From Isochrysis galbana (Eukaryota > Haptophyta > Isochrysidales > Isochrysidaceae): a stretch of 64,000 bases of DNA. The notes below the pieces were generated by a model. That model was not told the DNA's origin. It saw only the letters and a program-made list of their open reading frames with translations, and did not search any database. The position numbers and the translations under genes were made by a program. Where the stretch lies: the NCBI GenBank assembly GCA_018136815.1, contig CM030931.1, positions 5,028,148 through 5,092,147 on the forward strand. Reading direction: 5' to 3'. Below are positions 42,370 through 53,009 of this stretch, in pieces; position 1 is the first letter of the stretch, and each line of letters starts with the position of its first letter.

Positions 42370-42825
42370 GAGTACATACGTTGAGTAAAAGTGCTCACAT
42401 TACAAATTTTAGTTCCTGTCTGCACTCTTCGCTAAACATTACATGATTCCGCCACTCGCCACACGCAAACCGACAAAATGGGCTAGGGCTAGGCGTTGCG
42501 CGTTGCGCGAAAACATTGATATCTAATCGATAGCTTGTCAGACAAATACAATAGACAATACACAATACACCACACTTCTGAAGCTCAATTGTACGAAATC
42601 GCCACTCCAGTTTGACCACACACCCTCATCGGTGAAACTTCTCGTCGGCGGGCCACAGTCCATAGTATGCGCACAGCCCAAGCTCTAGCCTAAAACTAAG
42701 CAGCTTTCCGCAGCGCGCGGGCTGCGCATCTCGGCGAGAGCACAGTGGGAGATCTGGTACCAAAAAGAAAACTTTTAATATTCTCGCCTCACACGTCACA
42801 CGTGGCGGGGGGAGAGCGCACTGCC
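42370..42825. other. Intergenic, nothing recognised
   Basis: No convincing gene. There is a short repetitive ctagggctaggcgttgcgcg region and an acaatacacaatacacc stretch. Confidence 0.35.
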
Positions 42826-42962
42826 CCCTCCCCTCGATATTTGTCCTCCCCCCAGTGCACGCACCGACCCCGCGCACCCCAACACGTCCTCTCCTCGAGT
42901 CCACGCTGGGGGACAACCCCTTTCGGGTAAAAACAACACAGGGGGGGGGGCACTCGTGAACT
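42826..42962 (-). repeat. Family H, copy 1
   Basis: The reverse strand reads ttttacccgaaaggggttgt, gactcgaggagaggacgtg, ggtcggtgcgtgcact and aaatatcgagggga. These match 59285-59450. Confidence 0.7.
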
Positions 42963-43265
42963 CGTGAATAGGAGCCCAAAAGCGCCAATATCTCTCGCCG
43001 AAGCGAGTGGCGCCGCGGCGAGCCGCGGCCCTTCCCTCCTGGTTTTGGTGCCCCCGTCTTCTCTTTCTCTTACCCAAACGGAACCTACTTTTATAAGTAA
43101 GTGGGGGTCAATGGGGGCCTCGCGCCCCCCTCTCTCCATCGCGGACACCCCTCGGGGTGGGCCCGTACAATCAACCTCAGCCCCTGCTCTTTGGCAGGGG
43201 CTGGACAATCAACACTCTGCACTCCGGCCCAGACCCTCTTTTGACGGAACGCGACTTCCCCTCCT
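42963..43265. other. Intergenic with dispersed motif
   Basis: Holds ccctcttttgacggaacgcg at 43238-43257, the reverse of the dispersed GTCGCGTTCCGTCAAAAGAG motif. Otherwise nothing is recognised. Confidence 0.35.
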
Positions 43266-43270
43266 CAGGT

Positions 43271-43625
43271 TGTAGAATCAAGCTCGCGCTTGATCGTGTC
43301 AAGTCTCAGCGGGGCTAGGGGTATGGAGTGAAGAGAAGTCTTGAGAGAGGAGGGGAAAGGGCGCGCTACATCGCGACGACGGCCCACGAGACACCACCCC
43401 ACATCACTCACTCACCAACAAGAAAACTCCGAAAACTAACGCAACATCGCACAAACAAACCAACGAAACAAATAAGGACAAAGGAACACAAATGCGGCGT
43501 GCAATGCGGCGGAGCTTCGAGGTAACTCATCGGCAAAAACAAAACTCACTCAATTTTCTCACACACTACACATTGATAGAAGCACCGCATCCGCCTAGAG
43601 TACATAGAATACTCTGGATGCGACA
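43271..43625 (-). mobile_element. Family B solo LTR with 5-bp target duplication
   Basis: Reverse-complement homology to the 352-bp TRIM LTR runs end to end (tgtagaatcaagctcgcgct... to ...ctctggatgcgaca). CAGGT flanks it at 43266-43270 and 43626-43630. It is more diverged than the 39-kb LTR pair, so it is an older insertion reduced by LTR-LTR recombination. Confidence 0.85.
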
Positions 43626-43630
43626 CAGGT

Positions 43631-44029
43631 CCCCAGGTGGCCTGCAGGGGCCTGGGGCCTGGGAGCGCGGCTCAGGGCTCAGGGGGCAGGTGAGGCTGGG
43701 GCATGGCCCTGGCCCCTCCTGCCTCTCCCTCGCTGGCTCTCGAGCCCCTGCCGGTCGGCTGGAGCTGGCTGGGGGCTCCTGATCAGGGGGGCCGAGGGGG
43801 AGGAGGGGTTGGTCAGAGGGATTGGCTGGCCACGACAAGCCAAGGCGGGCGATTCAGGCGTGCCTGTGGGGAGAGGGATGGGTCAGCAGGGCTGTGTGCT
43901 CCTGGCAAGCCATCGAGGCATGCCAGGAGAGTGGGTGGTTCGGTGGTTCCTCCCCCATGGCGGGGGAGGAGTGGAGAGGGGGGGGGGGGCTCGTTCCCCG
44001 CCATGGATGAACCAAGTATGAACTTGATT
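43631..44029 (+). repeat. Family A element, copy 6
   Basis: Starts immediately after the solo LTR's target duplication. It carries ggctcagggggcaggtgagg, tggcctggccc-type blocks, ccaggagagtgggtgg and gaaccaagtatgaacttgat (degenerate hairpin). The hairpin-distal part is missing. Confidence 0.75.
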
Positions 44030-45032
44030 GAGACAGCCGAAAAAGAGAATTGATATAAACGACCTACATCCTACATCCATTGTCCATTATTCTCAATGGA
44101 CTCCAACGAAGAGCTAACCCCGCAGCGCGGAACTCCTCGAGTTTCGAGTTAGCCACTAAGCTAAAGGTGGCGTACATCGTGGAGAAACCAGAAACAAATA
44201 AACCTGAGCAGTATTAGACATGGACATGGACAGGACACGCTAGACAGGAAACGTAACGAAGCCGAGACCCACGAACGGAACCCAGAAGCAGAAGCAATCG
44301 CGCCTACTTCATCTTCATACGACCACGCGCAACAAAAAGGACGTACACAAGGCCTGCCCAGCACCCACGCTCCGAACTAGGCCCTTGGTAGTGCACCAGG
44401 GCCGGACCCCGGAAACCGATGAAAAAGGAACGAAGGGGGGCAGGGGAGGAGGTGGAGGGAGGGAAGATGAGGGCGTTATCAGAGTAGAACAAGGGGTACC
44501 TTGGGATGCAGTAGGTGTGTAGCCCAGAATCTTCAGATTTTTTCTAGTGCTAGTGGTAATGCTCAGTCCTTTTTTTATCATGGATGCGAGCGTCCTCATC
44601 GATGCGAGCGTCCTCTGCGAAATGGTCTCGTGAGCCGCTTGCATAGCCATTAGTAACAGCACTCTCTCCACCCATGACAGTTTACACTCCCACCCACGTC
44701 AGCATAGCTAGGTTGTGGTGAGAAATCAAAGCGATAGCAAATTAGCAAATAGCACTCGTCACGGCGTGAGATTGTTGTCGGCTGAAGCAAGGACTGCAAA
44801 TAGGCTGCCAACAGGATGCACGTCAGATGATGGCAACGCATGAAGCTTGAAGGCTACGCCGGCAAGAAAACAAAAGGGGGCGGGGGCCACTGGCGGCCGG
44901 CAAGAAGATCCGCTCAAGGTGTTGTGTAATCCCGCCTCTCCCTGGCATCACGGCTCGGCTATGTGCACACCGCACAGTTGATGGGCCTAGACGGGCCTCG
45001 GGTGTTGATACGCACTCTGTGCTACACGCCGT
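44030..45032. other. Intergenic, nothing recognised
   Basis: About 1 kb without a convincing gene or known repeat. It includes a duplicated catggatgcgagcgtcctc / catcgatgcgagcgtcctc pair near 44580-44615. Confidence 0.4.
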
Positions 45033-46569
45033 CTATCGCGCTCGGCCACCTGCTATCGCAGTGAACGGACGTTGCACACCACCCGAGCTCCACACCTGTG
45101 ATCCATAACCAAGCAAGCGTCTTGAGTGTGCCAGGTTCGCTTCCTGTTGCCGGGGAGATGGCAGCTAGCGTGCAAGTCGCGAGGAAACCCAGCTGGCCCT
45201 GTGAGTGCGCTCTTGCACGCACAGCACTGCCGCCTCTCTCACCTTGATAAAAGAATCGTTCGAGGCAGAGATCAAGCATCCATTGACAATCCGTAGACCA
45301 ACAACGCCACCATTGTGACCAGTGAGGACGCGTTCGCATCGCCATGAACCCATTCTCCAGACGCGCACCGAACGGTCATCCGAGCCTGAAAACAGAAGGT
45401 CCTCGTGCACGGCTAGAGCTAGAACGAGGCCGCGATGCCCCGAGAGAGTCGCAATCATCTCCCAATCAGAAAGGCGCCAAACTTTTATTGATGAGTCGCC
45501 CACTGCCGCAATGACGAGGCCGTTGTGCACACAAAGCGCCCAGACAGAGCCTCTTGTTCCGAAGGATCCAAGGGCCTGGCCCTGTCGGCGGAAGGGACGA
45601 CAGTGGAGATGGCACTTGACATGAGTGGCTGACATTAGCGATAGGTGAGATGGCTATCCTTCATGGTGTCTATGGGACGGGCTAGCAAGACTGCATTTCA
45701 TGCATGTTATGTGCTGGATGGATGAGGTGAAATGATAGAGGATGTCTCGCACATTATTTACGGGGTGGCTGAGTGAATTGAGGGGAGATGAGCGTGCACA
45801 CCCGATTGGCAAGGCTCCAAATTTTGATCGTCCTATCATATGAACCCGTCAGCAGCATATCGCCCGTCACCACCAGCTGCTTCACTGCTGACCGATGACC
45901 CTGCAGTTTCAGCAGCAGCGAATAAGCAGGCAGGGCCCAGACAAAGATAATGGCACCTTGCGAGCCCCCCAGCAGCCAGTTGCGCTCATAGTCGAGTGCG
46001 AGAGAGAGAATGCCTACGCTGCCCGATGCCCCCTTGGTCGCGCTCTGCGGCCGGTTTTGCGTCCGACTGGGCGCCGCGCTGCATGGGCGACTTGGCACTA
46101 GGCTCTCCGCCCCGTCGCCCTCGCGATTTGATGTCGCTCCGATGCACACCGCTGCATCCCCCGTCGCGGGCGGTGGCGCCTCATATGCGGGCTGTATGCA
46201 GTGCCCAAGGAGAGAAGTCTGAAGCTTGCACTCGTCTGCCGAGCTGCCGATCCTCCACACCTTGATCAACCCATCATCCGAGCCCGAGAAGAGCATGGGC
46301 TCGTGCCTGTGCGCGAGCAACGAGCGGATCCACGCGAGGTGTCCCTCGAGCGTGGCCTCGCAGAGCCCGGAGTCGAGACTCCAGACCTTGATCGTGTTGT
46401 CGTACGAGCCTGTGAAGACGCGCCCGCCATGGACCGCGATCGCGCGGATGCCTGAGTGGTGGCCAGAGAGAGTGTTGACGCACTTGAGCTCCGAAAGGGG
46501 CACCGAGGAAGAGGAGGAGGCCGAGTCGTGGGCATCGGGAGAGGCGAGCGCCGTCTGAGGCCGGTGCAT
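45033..46569 (-). CDS. WD40-repeat protein
   Basis: Three minus-strand exons are inferred, 46569-45802, 45614-45243 and 45095-45033, all phase 0 with GT-AG introns, giving about 400 aa. Repeat blades are clear: NTLSGHHSGIRAIAVHGGRV...SYDNTIKVWSL, TLEGHLAWIRSLL...GSDDGLIKVWRI, KLQGHRSAVKQLVV...SYDRTIKIWSL, ATLSGHRGLVLALAV...GSDDRSVRVWRM and LTGHNGGVVGLRI...SNDSFIK|VWSS. The last blade is completed by the final short exon, which supports the splice model. It is a propeller scaffold whose partner cannot be told. The frame is open to 46695, and the first ATG (46569) was chosen. The family resembles FBXW7/TRAF7-type propellers only generally. Confidence 0.78.
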
Positions 46570-46830
46570 CCGCAAGAGATGGCGCACCGCCAGAGCCAGA
46601 GAGCCAGCGGAAAATAGGGGGGGGGGGCTGTCTGGCGCGGCGCTTCCTCGTTCCTGACTCTTCTCTTCTCCCTTTTCTTCCCTTACTCCTTCCAAAACCT
46701 CCCTCGCTTCTCTCTCTCCCCCTCCTACTTCTTTGTGTCTCCCTCCCTCCCTGCTTGCTGGCTCGCTCTCTCTCTTCTTCTCTTCCTCTCTCCTTCTCTG
46801 TCTGTCCCTATCTTTTTTTGAGCGTGAGTA
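46570..46830. promoter_or_regulatory. Pyrimidine-rich upstream region of the WD40 gene
   Basis: A dense C/T tract on the plus strand (ctctctctcttcttctcttcc) precedes the minus-strand start as a G/A-rich leader, like that of LSG1. Confidence 0.35.
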
Positions 46831-47489
46831 AAGTACACGCTTTATTTTTGTATGCGGGGTTTCACACTACTAACTTACGCCGGTTCACACTGCGTGAACG
46901 CCGCCGTCCGCCGCTTGTCGCCCCTTGTTCACGTTTCCGTGTGTGAGCTTTCTATGGTAACTGGAGCCTGGGGGGCCTAGACTAGTTTTATTGTGCTAGG
47001 TCAGTCGCCTGTTCCACCCTTAGAAACAAAGGAGGCGAAAGAAAGGGGGATGGTGGCGGGTAAGCTTGAGCGCTTGTATGCATGCGTGTGTGTTACAGCG
47101 TGGGCGTGGGGCTGGCGGCGCGCAGCGACGAGGAGAGAGGGCGAGGGCGTCGTTCCCCCGCGCGCAGGGGGCTATCCTCTCATTCTTCCGGTCTTCGCAC
47201 GCCCGCTGCTCCGTTGGTGTTGGTGTAGGGCGGTCAAACAGCAAACAGCAAACAGCTATTTTAACTTCTGATATGGTGAAAATTGAGACCAAGTCAAGAT
47301 TGAGGATTCATTACGAGATTTTTGGATATGGTGACCGGATAGGTGTAACTAGCACATATCCGGTGCCCTTTGGTTGGGCCCCAGACCCCCCACGGTTGCC
47401 CCCACAGTGATGCGTAACCAGAAAACTGCTGTTGTATTCAGGCCTTTTGGCATGAATATTTGAATATTTCAATATTTCGGCATGAAGGT
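46831..47489. other. Intergenic, little recognised
   Basis: 47226-47245 (tagggcggtcaaacagc) matches one end of repeat E. Near 47260-47350, tggtgaaa, ggatatggtgaccggatag and similar short direct repeats occur. No gene is seen. Confidence 0.35.
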
Positions 47490-48090
47490 GTCGTTCCGTC
47501 AATTGTGGGACATCAGTCGAATTGAGCGATCAAATGTCCACAGTTATTTAAAATTAAATAACACTGCGTGGGGATAACAACTTTCTCTGCCTTTCCCGCG
47601 GTGCATGTTCCCCCGCGGGGACGCCGCGTGTGCGCATAAACGCTTTTCATCTGAGGCCGACACCTACACAAACATGCAGTTTACTGAATAGTATCAACTG
47701 AGCACCATTGTGCACGCCGTGCGCATTGGGCACGGCGCGGTGTCCCCCCCCGCGGAGACGCCGTGCGTGCGCATGGCGATTTTTCCCTCTGCGTGCCGCC
47801 TAAGGCGCACAATTACGTAAACGTGCAATATACGAGATGTTTCGGTACGCAGCACGTGTGATGACTTGCAATCACAATGTGCACGCCGCGCATGGGCACG
47901 GCGCGATGTGCATCGGCCCCCCCCGCGGAGACGCCGTGCGTGCGCATGTCGACTTTTTCCCTCTGCGTGCCGCCTATGGCGCACAATTACGTAAACGTGC
48001 AATATAAGAGATGTTTCGTTACGCAGCACCTGTGATGGCTTGCAATCACAATGTGCACGCCGCGCACGGGCACGGCGCGATACAGGCATT
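47490..48090 (+). repeat. Family D element, copy 2
   Basis: Starts ggtgtcgttccgtcaattgt, then the gcgatcaaatgtcc block, a TTATTTAAAATTAAATAA palindrome, cgcggtgcatgttccccc, and two to three 173-bp-type units (gtgcacgccgcgcatgggca, gagatgtttcg, tacgcagcacgtgtgatg). It ends at gggcacggcgcgata, close to the acceptor of the next gene. Confidence 0.85.
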
Positions 48091-48153
48091 TGGGCTCCCT
48101 GTCTTCTGACTGCCTTTGGTACTCTCCCCGTCTTCCCTTCCCTCTCCCCACAG

Positions 48154-49010
48154 GATGGCGGACAATGAGACAACGTACGGCGCGATCCAAAGCGCGGTAC
48201 ACGCAGCTCGACAGACTGCATCACTGCGCGAAAGGGTTGATGTTGGGCGATGGTCGATTGTCATACAGAAATACACTTACAAGAAGGGTCACAAGCACTT
48301 GGAAGTCCAGATGAGGCTCAAGAACATGACTTTGCTCGAGAAGCAGCGAATGGAGCAATTGACAAAGGGCAAGGCTGTACTCAGGAGCATGCGCGCTCTG
48401 AAGCTCTTCTTCTCGCAGAGCTCCCAAGAGGAGGCAGATGAACTCCCAGGGCACACCGTCTGGCCTGTGGCCCAAGGGCCACCTACACCCGTCCCTCAAG
48501 CATCAAGCACTGACTGAGCTGGCACCGACTCCTCACCCAGCACTGGATCTTCTCCGAGCGGGTCGCCGAGCGGAAGCGCGAGGCCGACTTGGCCGCGAAG
48601 GAGCGGCAAGCGGAGAAGGCGGCGGCGACTCGCGCAAGACGCCGTAGCGAAAAAAACTTTTGCGAGAGTAACCGAGGAAGAGCTTCAGGTGAGCTTGCTT
48701 GCATTTCTGCGCACGCGAACGGGGCGAAAGGGGGGGGGGGGGCTGTAATGGCCTTCACTTTGCCCTCATGACCCTACCATCCTATGAGTGCTTCCAGGCT
48801 GCTGAAGATGCCGCCGCGAGATGCCCCGCAAACGGCCGCAACTCAACTTCCCCAAGCACGGTGGTACAACGTCACCTTGGTTTCATGAAGACCGATCTTG
48901 ATAATGTCGTTCAGGCAACCCTGGAAAAGGGCGGTCTTTGCCATCCTCATTGTCATCCTCATTGTCATCCTCGTTCTCCTCATTGCCATACTCATTCACC
49001 ACATCTGAGT
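48154..49010 (+). CDS. Small gene with unresolved 3' structure; possible tail-anchored protein
   Basis: The ATG follows a good acceptor (ccctctccccacag), so a 5' UTR intron is likely. The first frame gives MADNETTYGAIQSAVHAARQ and then a Lys/Arg-rich helical region up to TGA at 48515-48517. The same frame stays open for 50-odd codons past that TGA to a good donor (cttcag|gtgagc, 48689/90) and then continues in phase 0 into an exon at about 48799. Near 48930-49010 another frame encodes a near-perfect membrane tail (AVFAILIVILIVILVLLIAI) ending at a stop. Which exons combine cannot be settled from sequence. I recognise no family, though the small size and tail resemble SNARE-like proteins. Confidence 0.4.
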
Positions 49011-49655
49011 GTCTTGCAACAACGATATACCATACTAGTTAGTACCCCCACCGCGAGCGCGATGATCGCTGCTATGAGTACAGTAGTGCCCATGTTTGTT
49101 TTCATTCAGCTATGTTTTATTTATTAAGCGACAAAGCAACCAAGATCCCATGCATGCGTCCAAGCGTCAAGTCAGTGTTTTTATTTAGGGTCTGTGCGAA
49201 AACGTCTCACAGTAGAAAAGAGGCTGCAACCTCAGGTTTGGTTATTTTTTTATACATATGCCCCGTGAAATGTATATAAAAATTAGAACTCCCCCCCTCC
49301 CCCCTTTGCCCTCCCTCCTCCCCCTCCCCCCTTCGCCGGTACTATCGCTCGACTTGGCGCCGAAGCTGCTGCACGCACACATCTGCACATCCTTGCCGTG
49401 TGTGTAAAGTCGATGCAGTGCGAGCAAGGCCGTCTTCTAGTGCTTTTACGCGGTCGGTGCTCTTTGGTGTAACTCATCAGTGCTCTTTGGTGTGAGACGT
49501 GGATCGTGAATTCCAACGAGATATCGACCCTGCCCCCGAGTCGAGTGAATGGAGTCAGACCACGTGTGGGTTTCAACATGTGAAGTGTCCAGTTGAGTCA
49601 AGTAACCTCCAGGTGACAACGAAAGGTGTTAGCAGGGATGGGGATAATTGAACGC
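49011..49655. other. Intergenic, nothing recognised
   Basis: Contains a tandem gtgctctttggtgtaactcatca duplication near 49458-49495 and a C-rich tract at 49290-49340. No gene is seen. Confidence 0.35.
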
Positions 49656-49659
49656 TTTT

Positions 49660-49850
49660 GGTCTTTGAGATAACTCTGGCGATGCGTTCGGCGATGGCGC
49701 TCTGCCTCGCACAAGCCGCGATGGTTGCCGCATGGGCACCACCGCGATACTGCGATTGGTCCATGTTGGCTGGGGAGCCGCCTTGGGCGGGGGACCCTGA
49801 GGAGAGGAGAGTCGCGCCGGCGCGCTCCATCGCAATTGACTATAAAGTTA
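49660..49850 (-). repeat. Family C fragment, copy 7
   Basis: The minus-strand frame starts MERAGATLLSSGSPAQGGSP. The DNA matches copies at 22.5 and 31.7 kb. The hairpin before the ATG is reduced to tagtcaattgcg. Confidence 0.6.
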
Positions 49851-49961
49851 GTTCAGTTCTAACTCAGTTCTAGAAAATAGTAGGTACCAGTAGTTAAAAA
49901 GTGAGTGACCGGGCCAACAACATGCCCTACATGTACATTACGACATTACACGCAACCATAG

Positions 49962-51791
49962 TCACGGCGATGCCCTCTGCGTCATGTGCACGATCACAGG
50001 GTGTTTGGCATTCCAACTTGTGGCCACCTCAACCACTTGAAGCAGCCTAAAGCGCGGGTCCTCGTTAAATCCATGCGGCTGGTTGTGCACGACGGCGACG
50101 CCTGGCGGCAGCTGGTCTCCCAGCTTCTTGGCGAGCGCGGTCAGTGCGTGGGCGTCCCAGGCTGTGTCGTCGCAGTAGACGAGCACCGTATCCTTGGGCA
50201 GCTTGTAGGCCAGGGCGTCGTCGCACTCGAACTTCGTCAGTTCATCCGGCGCGCGGAAGTGCATTTGGATGTCACGCGCGAGGTCCGAGAGAGAACACAA
50301 AATCTCTACGCCCACGGTGGGGATGCCATGCGAAAAGGCAATCGCGTACGCCTCAAAGCCGAGCGAAGAGCCCAGGACAACAGCTGACCCGCCGCCTTTT
50401 TTGCCGTTGGCTCGGCTGAGCGCTGCGCGCACCTCGCGGTGGCCCATAGTGGCAGCAAATGAGTCGAGCCACACACCGCCCCAAGCAAATGCGCCGAGAG
50501 TGTAGGGCGAGTCGTTGCCGCCGCCGTCGTCAGGTAGAGCGAGTCCGTCACCACTCGACCGGCCTATCGTCTCTGGCATCTCGTCCGCTCGCCGCTGCCA
50601 CAATGCTGCCGCGTGCGGGTTTGCCTCGCCCCCAGGTCCGCGTGAGAGCTGGTCCGTCTCAAGCTTGCGCAAGTAGTGAATGATCTGATGTTCTTTCACA
50701 GCGAGTAGGTCCTCCGCGCCACCCTTCCCACGTAGCCCGAGCTTCCGAGCCGAGCGGCCCGCGCGCGACGCGCCCCACGCAGCGAGTGCCACCGACGCTG
50801 CACGCTGAGCCAGGGCTGCCAACTCGCGGGCTGCCGCGTTCCGATACGCAGGCGATATGGGAAGCTTGTCCAGGTTCGCCTTGGAAGTCGCAGCGATACC
50901 GCCGACATGGGGGGTTGTGTCATCCGCCTCCTCAGGTGCGGCGCGAATGGCGGAGGCGTATGCTTCCAGCGCGAGATCCATCTGCCCATCCGCTTGCAGC
51001 GCAGCGCCCAATGCATTATAGGCTCGCGACGCCTCGATGCCAGTCGGTTGGAGCAAGAGGGATGTGCGCAGTACCTTAATGGCGTCGGCGAGGCGGCCGG
51101 CGTTCCTGTAGGCGTTGCCCAGATTAGTAAGCAGCATGGGCGAATTGGGCGCCAGTATGAGACCAGACTCATACGCTTCCGCCGCCTCTGCGGGGCGGAG
51201 AGCCCGCTCAAGGGCTGCACCGTACGTGTTGTGAGCTGCAACAGAAGTAGGCTGCATCGCAAGGCCGATGGCTGAGTAGTGCACCGCGCGGGTGGGCTGT
51301 CCAGCGTCCATGTACGCGGCACCTAGATTAGTATATGCTGGACCGTTGATGTCATCCAGCTCGATCGCCGCGGCGATGGCCTCCGCTGCCTCACCCGGCC
51401 GGCCCAGCGCTCGGAGGGCATTGCCAAGGTTGTTATACGCTGAGGCGAGATTCGGGGCGAGCTCGATGGCGATGCGGTGGTTGCGTACGGCCTGCTCGAG
51501 TGCATCGGCGCCGCCTATCGACTGAAGCGCATTACCCAGGTTGTTGTATCCACGTGCGTATGTTGGGTCGAGCTCGAGTGCCTGAGCAAAGTAGGGGAGA
51601 GCCTCTTGCGGCCGGCCGGCCGAGCGAAGGGCTGCCCCATAGTTTGAGTAGGCGCCCGCGTCGGTGGGCCGGAGGGCAAGCACATGCTCGAACTGCTCGA
51701 GCGTCGGACGCTGAGCCGCGCACGTCGCCGCCATTGCCAGCAAGAGCGCAGCGCGGTGGCGGCGAGGCCCACACCACGCGCGGCCCGCCAT
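49962..51791 (-). CDS. Secreted TPR protein fused to a methyltransferase-fold domain
   Basis: Single exon, 609 aa. I start at the ATG giving MAGRAWCGPRRHRAALLLAM..CAA, a signal peptide. An in-frame ATG 34 codons upstream exists but would bury it. Residues about 35-290 hold seven or so TPR units (e.g. AYSNYGAALRSAGRPQEALP, AYNNLGNALRALGRPGEAAE). After an Ala-rich linker, about 470-600 reads like an SAM-binding Rossmann fold: SAVVLGSSLGFEAYAIAF, PTVGVEILCSLSDLA, a FECDDALAY acidic segment and TVLVYCDDTAWDAHAL. The DOT1-like layout is suggestive only. Lack of introns contrasts with most neighbours. A role in protein or metabolite methylation in the secretory pathway or plastid is a guess. Confidence 0.72.
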   Translation of the reverse strand: MAGRAWCGPRRHRAALLLAMAATCAAQRPTLEQFEHVLALRPTDAGAYSNYGAALRSAGRPQEALPYFAQALELDPTYARGYNNLGNALQSIGGADALEQAVRNHRIAIELAPNLASAYNNLGNALRALGRPGEAAEAIAAAIELDDINGPAYTNLGAAYMDAGQPTRAVHYSAIGLAMQPTSVAAHNTYGAALERALRPAEAAEAYESGLILAPNSPMLLTNLGNAYRNAGRLADAIKVLRTSLLLQPTGIEASRAYNALGAALQADGQMDLALEAYASAIRAAPEEADDTTPHVGGIAATSKANLDKLPISPAYRNAAARELAALAQRAASVALAAWGASRAGRSARKLGLRGKGGAEDLLAVKEHQIIHYLRKLETDQLSRGPGGEANPHAAALWQRRADEMPETIGRSSGDGLALPDDGGGNDSPYTLGAFAWGGVWLDSFAATMGHREVRAALSRANGKKGGGSAVVLGSSLGFEAYAIAFSHGIPTVGVEILCSLSDLARDIQMHFRAPDELTKFECDDALAYKLPKDTVLVYCDDTAWDAHALTALAKKLGDQLPPGVAVVHNQPHGFNEDPRFRLLQVVEVATSWNAKHPVIVHMTQRASP

Positions 51792-51924
51792 CCCGCCAGG
51801 CCCGCTCGCGCGCGCGTGGAAGCCGAGCTCCCCCCCCCCCCGGCGCCCCGGCGTGATCTCGCCTCGCTGTAAAGTAGGAGTACTCCTAGGCATGTCGCTT
51901 TCTCAGCTTCACAGTTCTCACATG

Positions 51925-52105
51925 TCGTCAGAGTTTTATTGTTATGTTAGTATAACCTTAGTGCTGAGGAACCGTAGCGCTTCAACGGCAACGGAGCCCC
52001 TCCCCCGCGATGGGGTTGTGCGCGGTTGGCGCGGCTCGTCCGTTGTATATGGCTAGGAATGCTAGCTAACACGATGTCCTACGACGCTATAAGTTCTAAC
52101 GTGGT
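51925..52105 (+). repeat. Family G (SINE-like), copy 4
   Basis: tcgtcagagttttattgtta, gtataaccttagtgctg, caacggcaacggagcccc, gctaggaatgctagctaac and gacgctataagttctaacg. It starts about 130 bp from the start codon of the TPR gene. Confidence 0.8.
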
Positions 52106-52705
52106 ACCCCCGCAGAGAGCAGAGAGGGAGAGGTCACCGCCCTACATCTACCACTATCCACTCTAAGAATAAGGGGGGGGGGGCTGAGCTACTCTCGGGA
52201 GTTTTTTTTTCACGCTTAAGTGAATCTCAGAACTACGGTGGCGGCCGCCCCGGTCGGAGGGCTGCCGAGGCTGCCGGCTGCCGGTCACCTCGGAGGCCAC
52301 ATCAGCAAGCCTCATGCCACGCTCAGGCGGTGTCAGGTGTGCGCCGCCCTCCCACACCCCCTGGGAGTCCTGCGGCCGTTCCTCCTTGCACCTGGCGGGC
52401 CCACACGCCTCTAGGGGGTTGGTTCGCGCATGCGCGCTCGCACCCCGCCGGGGGGGGGGGGGGGGGGGAGCCAGCCCGTGCTCCACAGCGCGAATTTTGT
52501 AGATGCATTGACAGCCTGACAGCCATACACCTAAAGTCGCGTTCCGTCAAAAGAGAGAGGGCCAGGTGATATTTTGTTTTCTCTTAGACTGTTGGCGTAA
52601 CGTTAAACGCTAATCCTCCATCTATAGTTTGCCAGCTTGCGCCCATATCTCACAAGCCCGCATGCACCAGGGCCTAACACCCCATCTATTCTCTGACTCG
52701 AGCTA
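52106..52705. other. Intergenic with dispersed motifs
   Basis: 52535-52580 (gtcgcgttccgtcaaaagag) matches 32109. The region 52230-52480 is G/C-rich with gctgccgaggctgccggctgcc repetition and a G run at 52451-52468. No gene is seen. Confidence 0.4.
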
Positions 52706-52706
52706 A

Positions 52707-52770
52707 GGTGTCGTTCCGTCAATCATGGGACATCAATCGAATGGAGCCATCAAATGTCCTTAGTTATTTA
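52707..52770 (+). repeat. Family D 5'-end fragment
   Basis: ggtgtcgttccgtcaatcat, catcaatcgaatgg and catcaaatgtcc match the start of family D, but no 173-bp units follow. Confidence 0.7.
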
Positions 52771-52921
52771 TACAACAATAATCGCATGATGCATGATGGC
52801 CCATTCTCGATGTTTAACACCTACGGCGCGCTCTCGGGTTGACCTGATTTTGGCATTACCTGATAATTACACCACGGAGCGCGCGTACCATCCGATTTAT
52901 CGAGCTGAGGTATCACCGTTT

Positions 52922-53008
52922 TAGCTTGTTTTCTTTTTTGTGTAGGAATGTCTCAACAATTCCTCCAATGAGTATTATTATTAAGAAGATGAGTACAAAG
53001 CTAATCAT
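52922..53008 (+). repeat. Short repeat shared with 32.16-32.25 kb
   Basis: gcttgttttcttttttgtgt, gaatgtctcaacaattcctc and gagtattattatta..aagatgagtacaaagc are near-identical to 32165-32250. A family D copy begins immediately after. Confidence 0.75.
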
Positions 53009-53009
53009 G

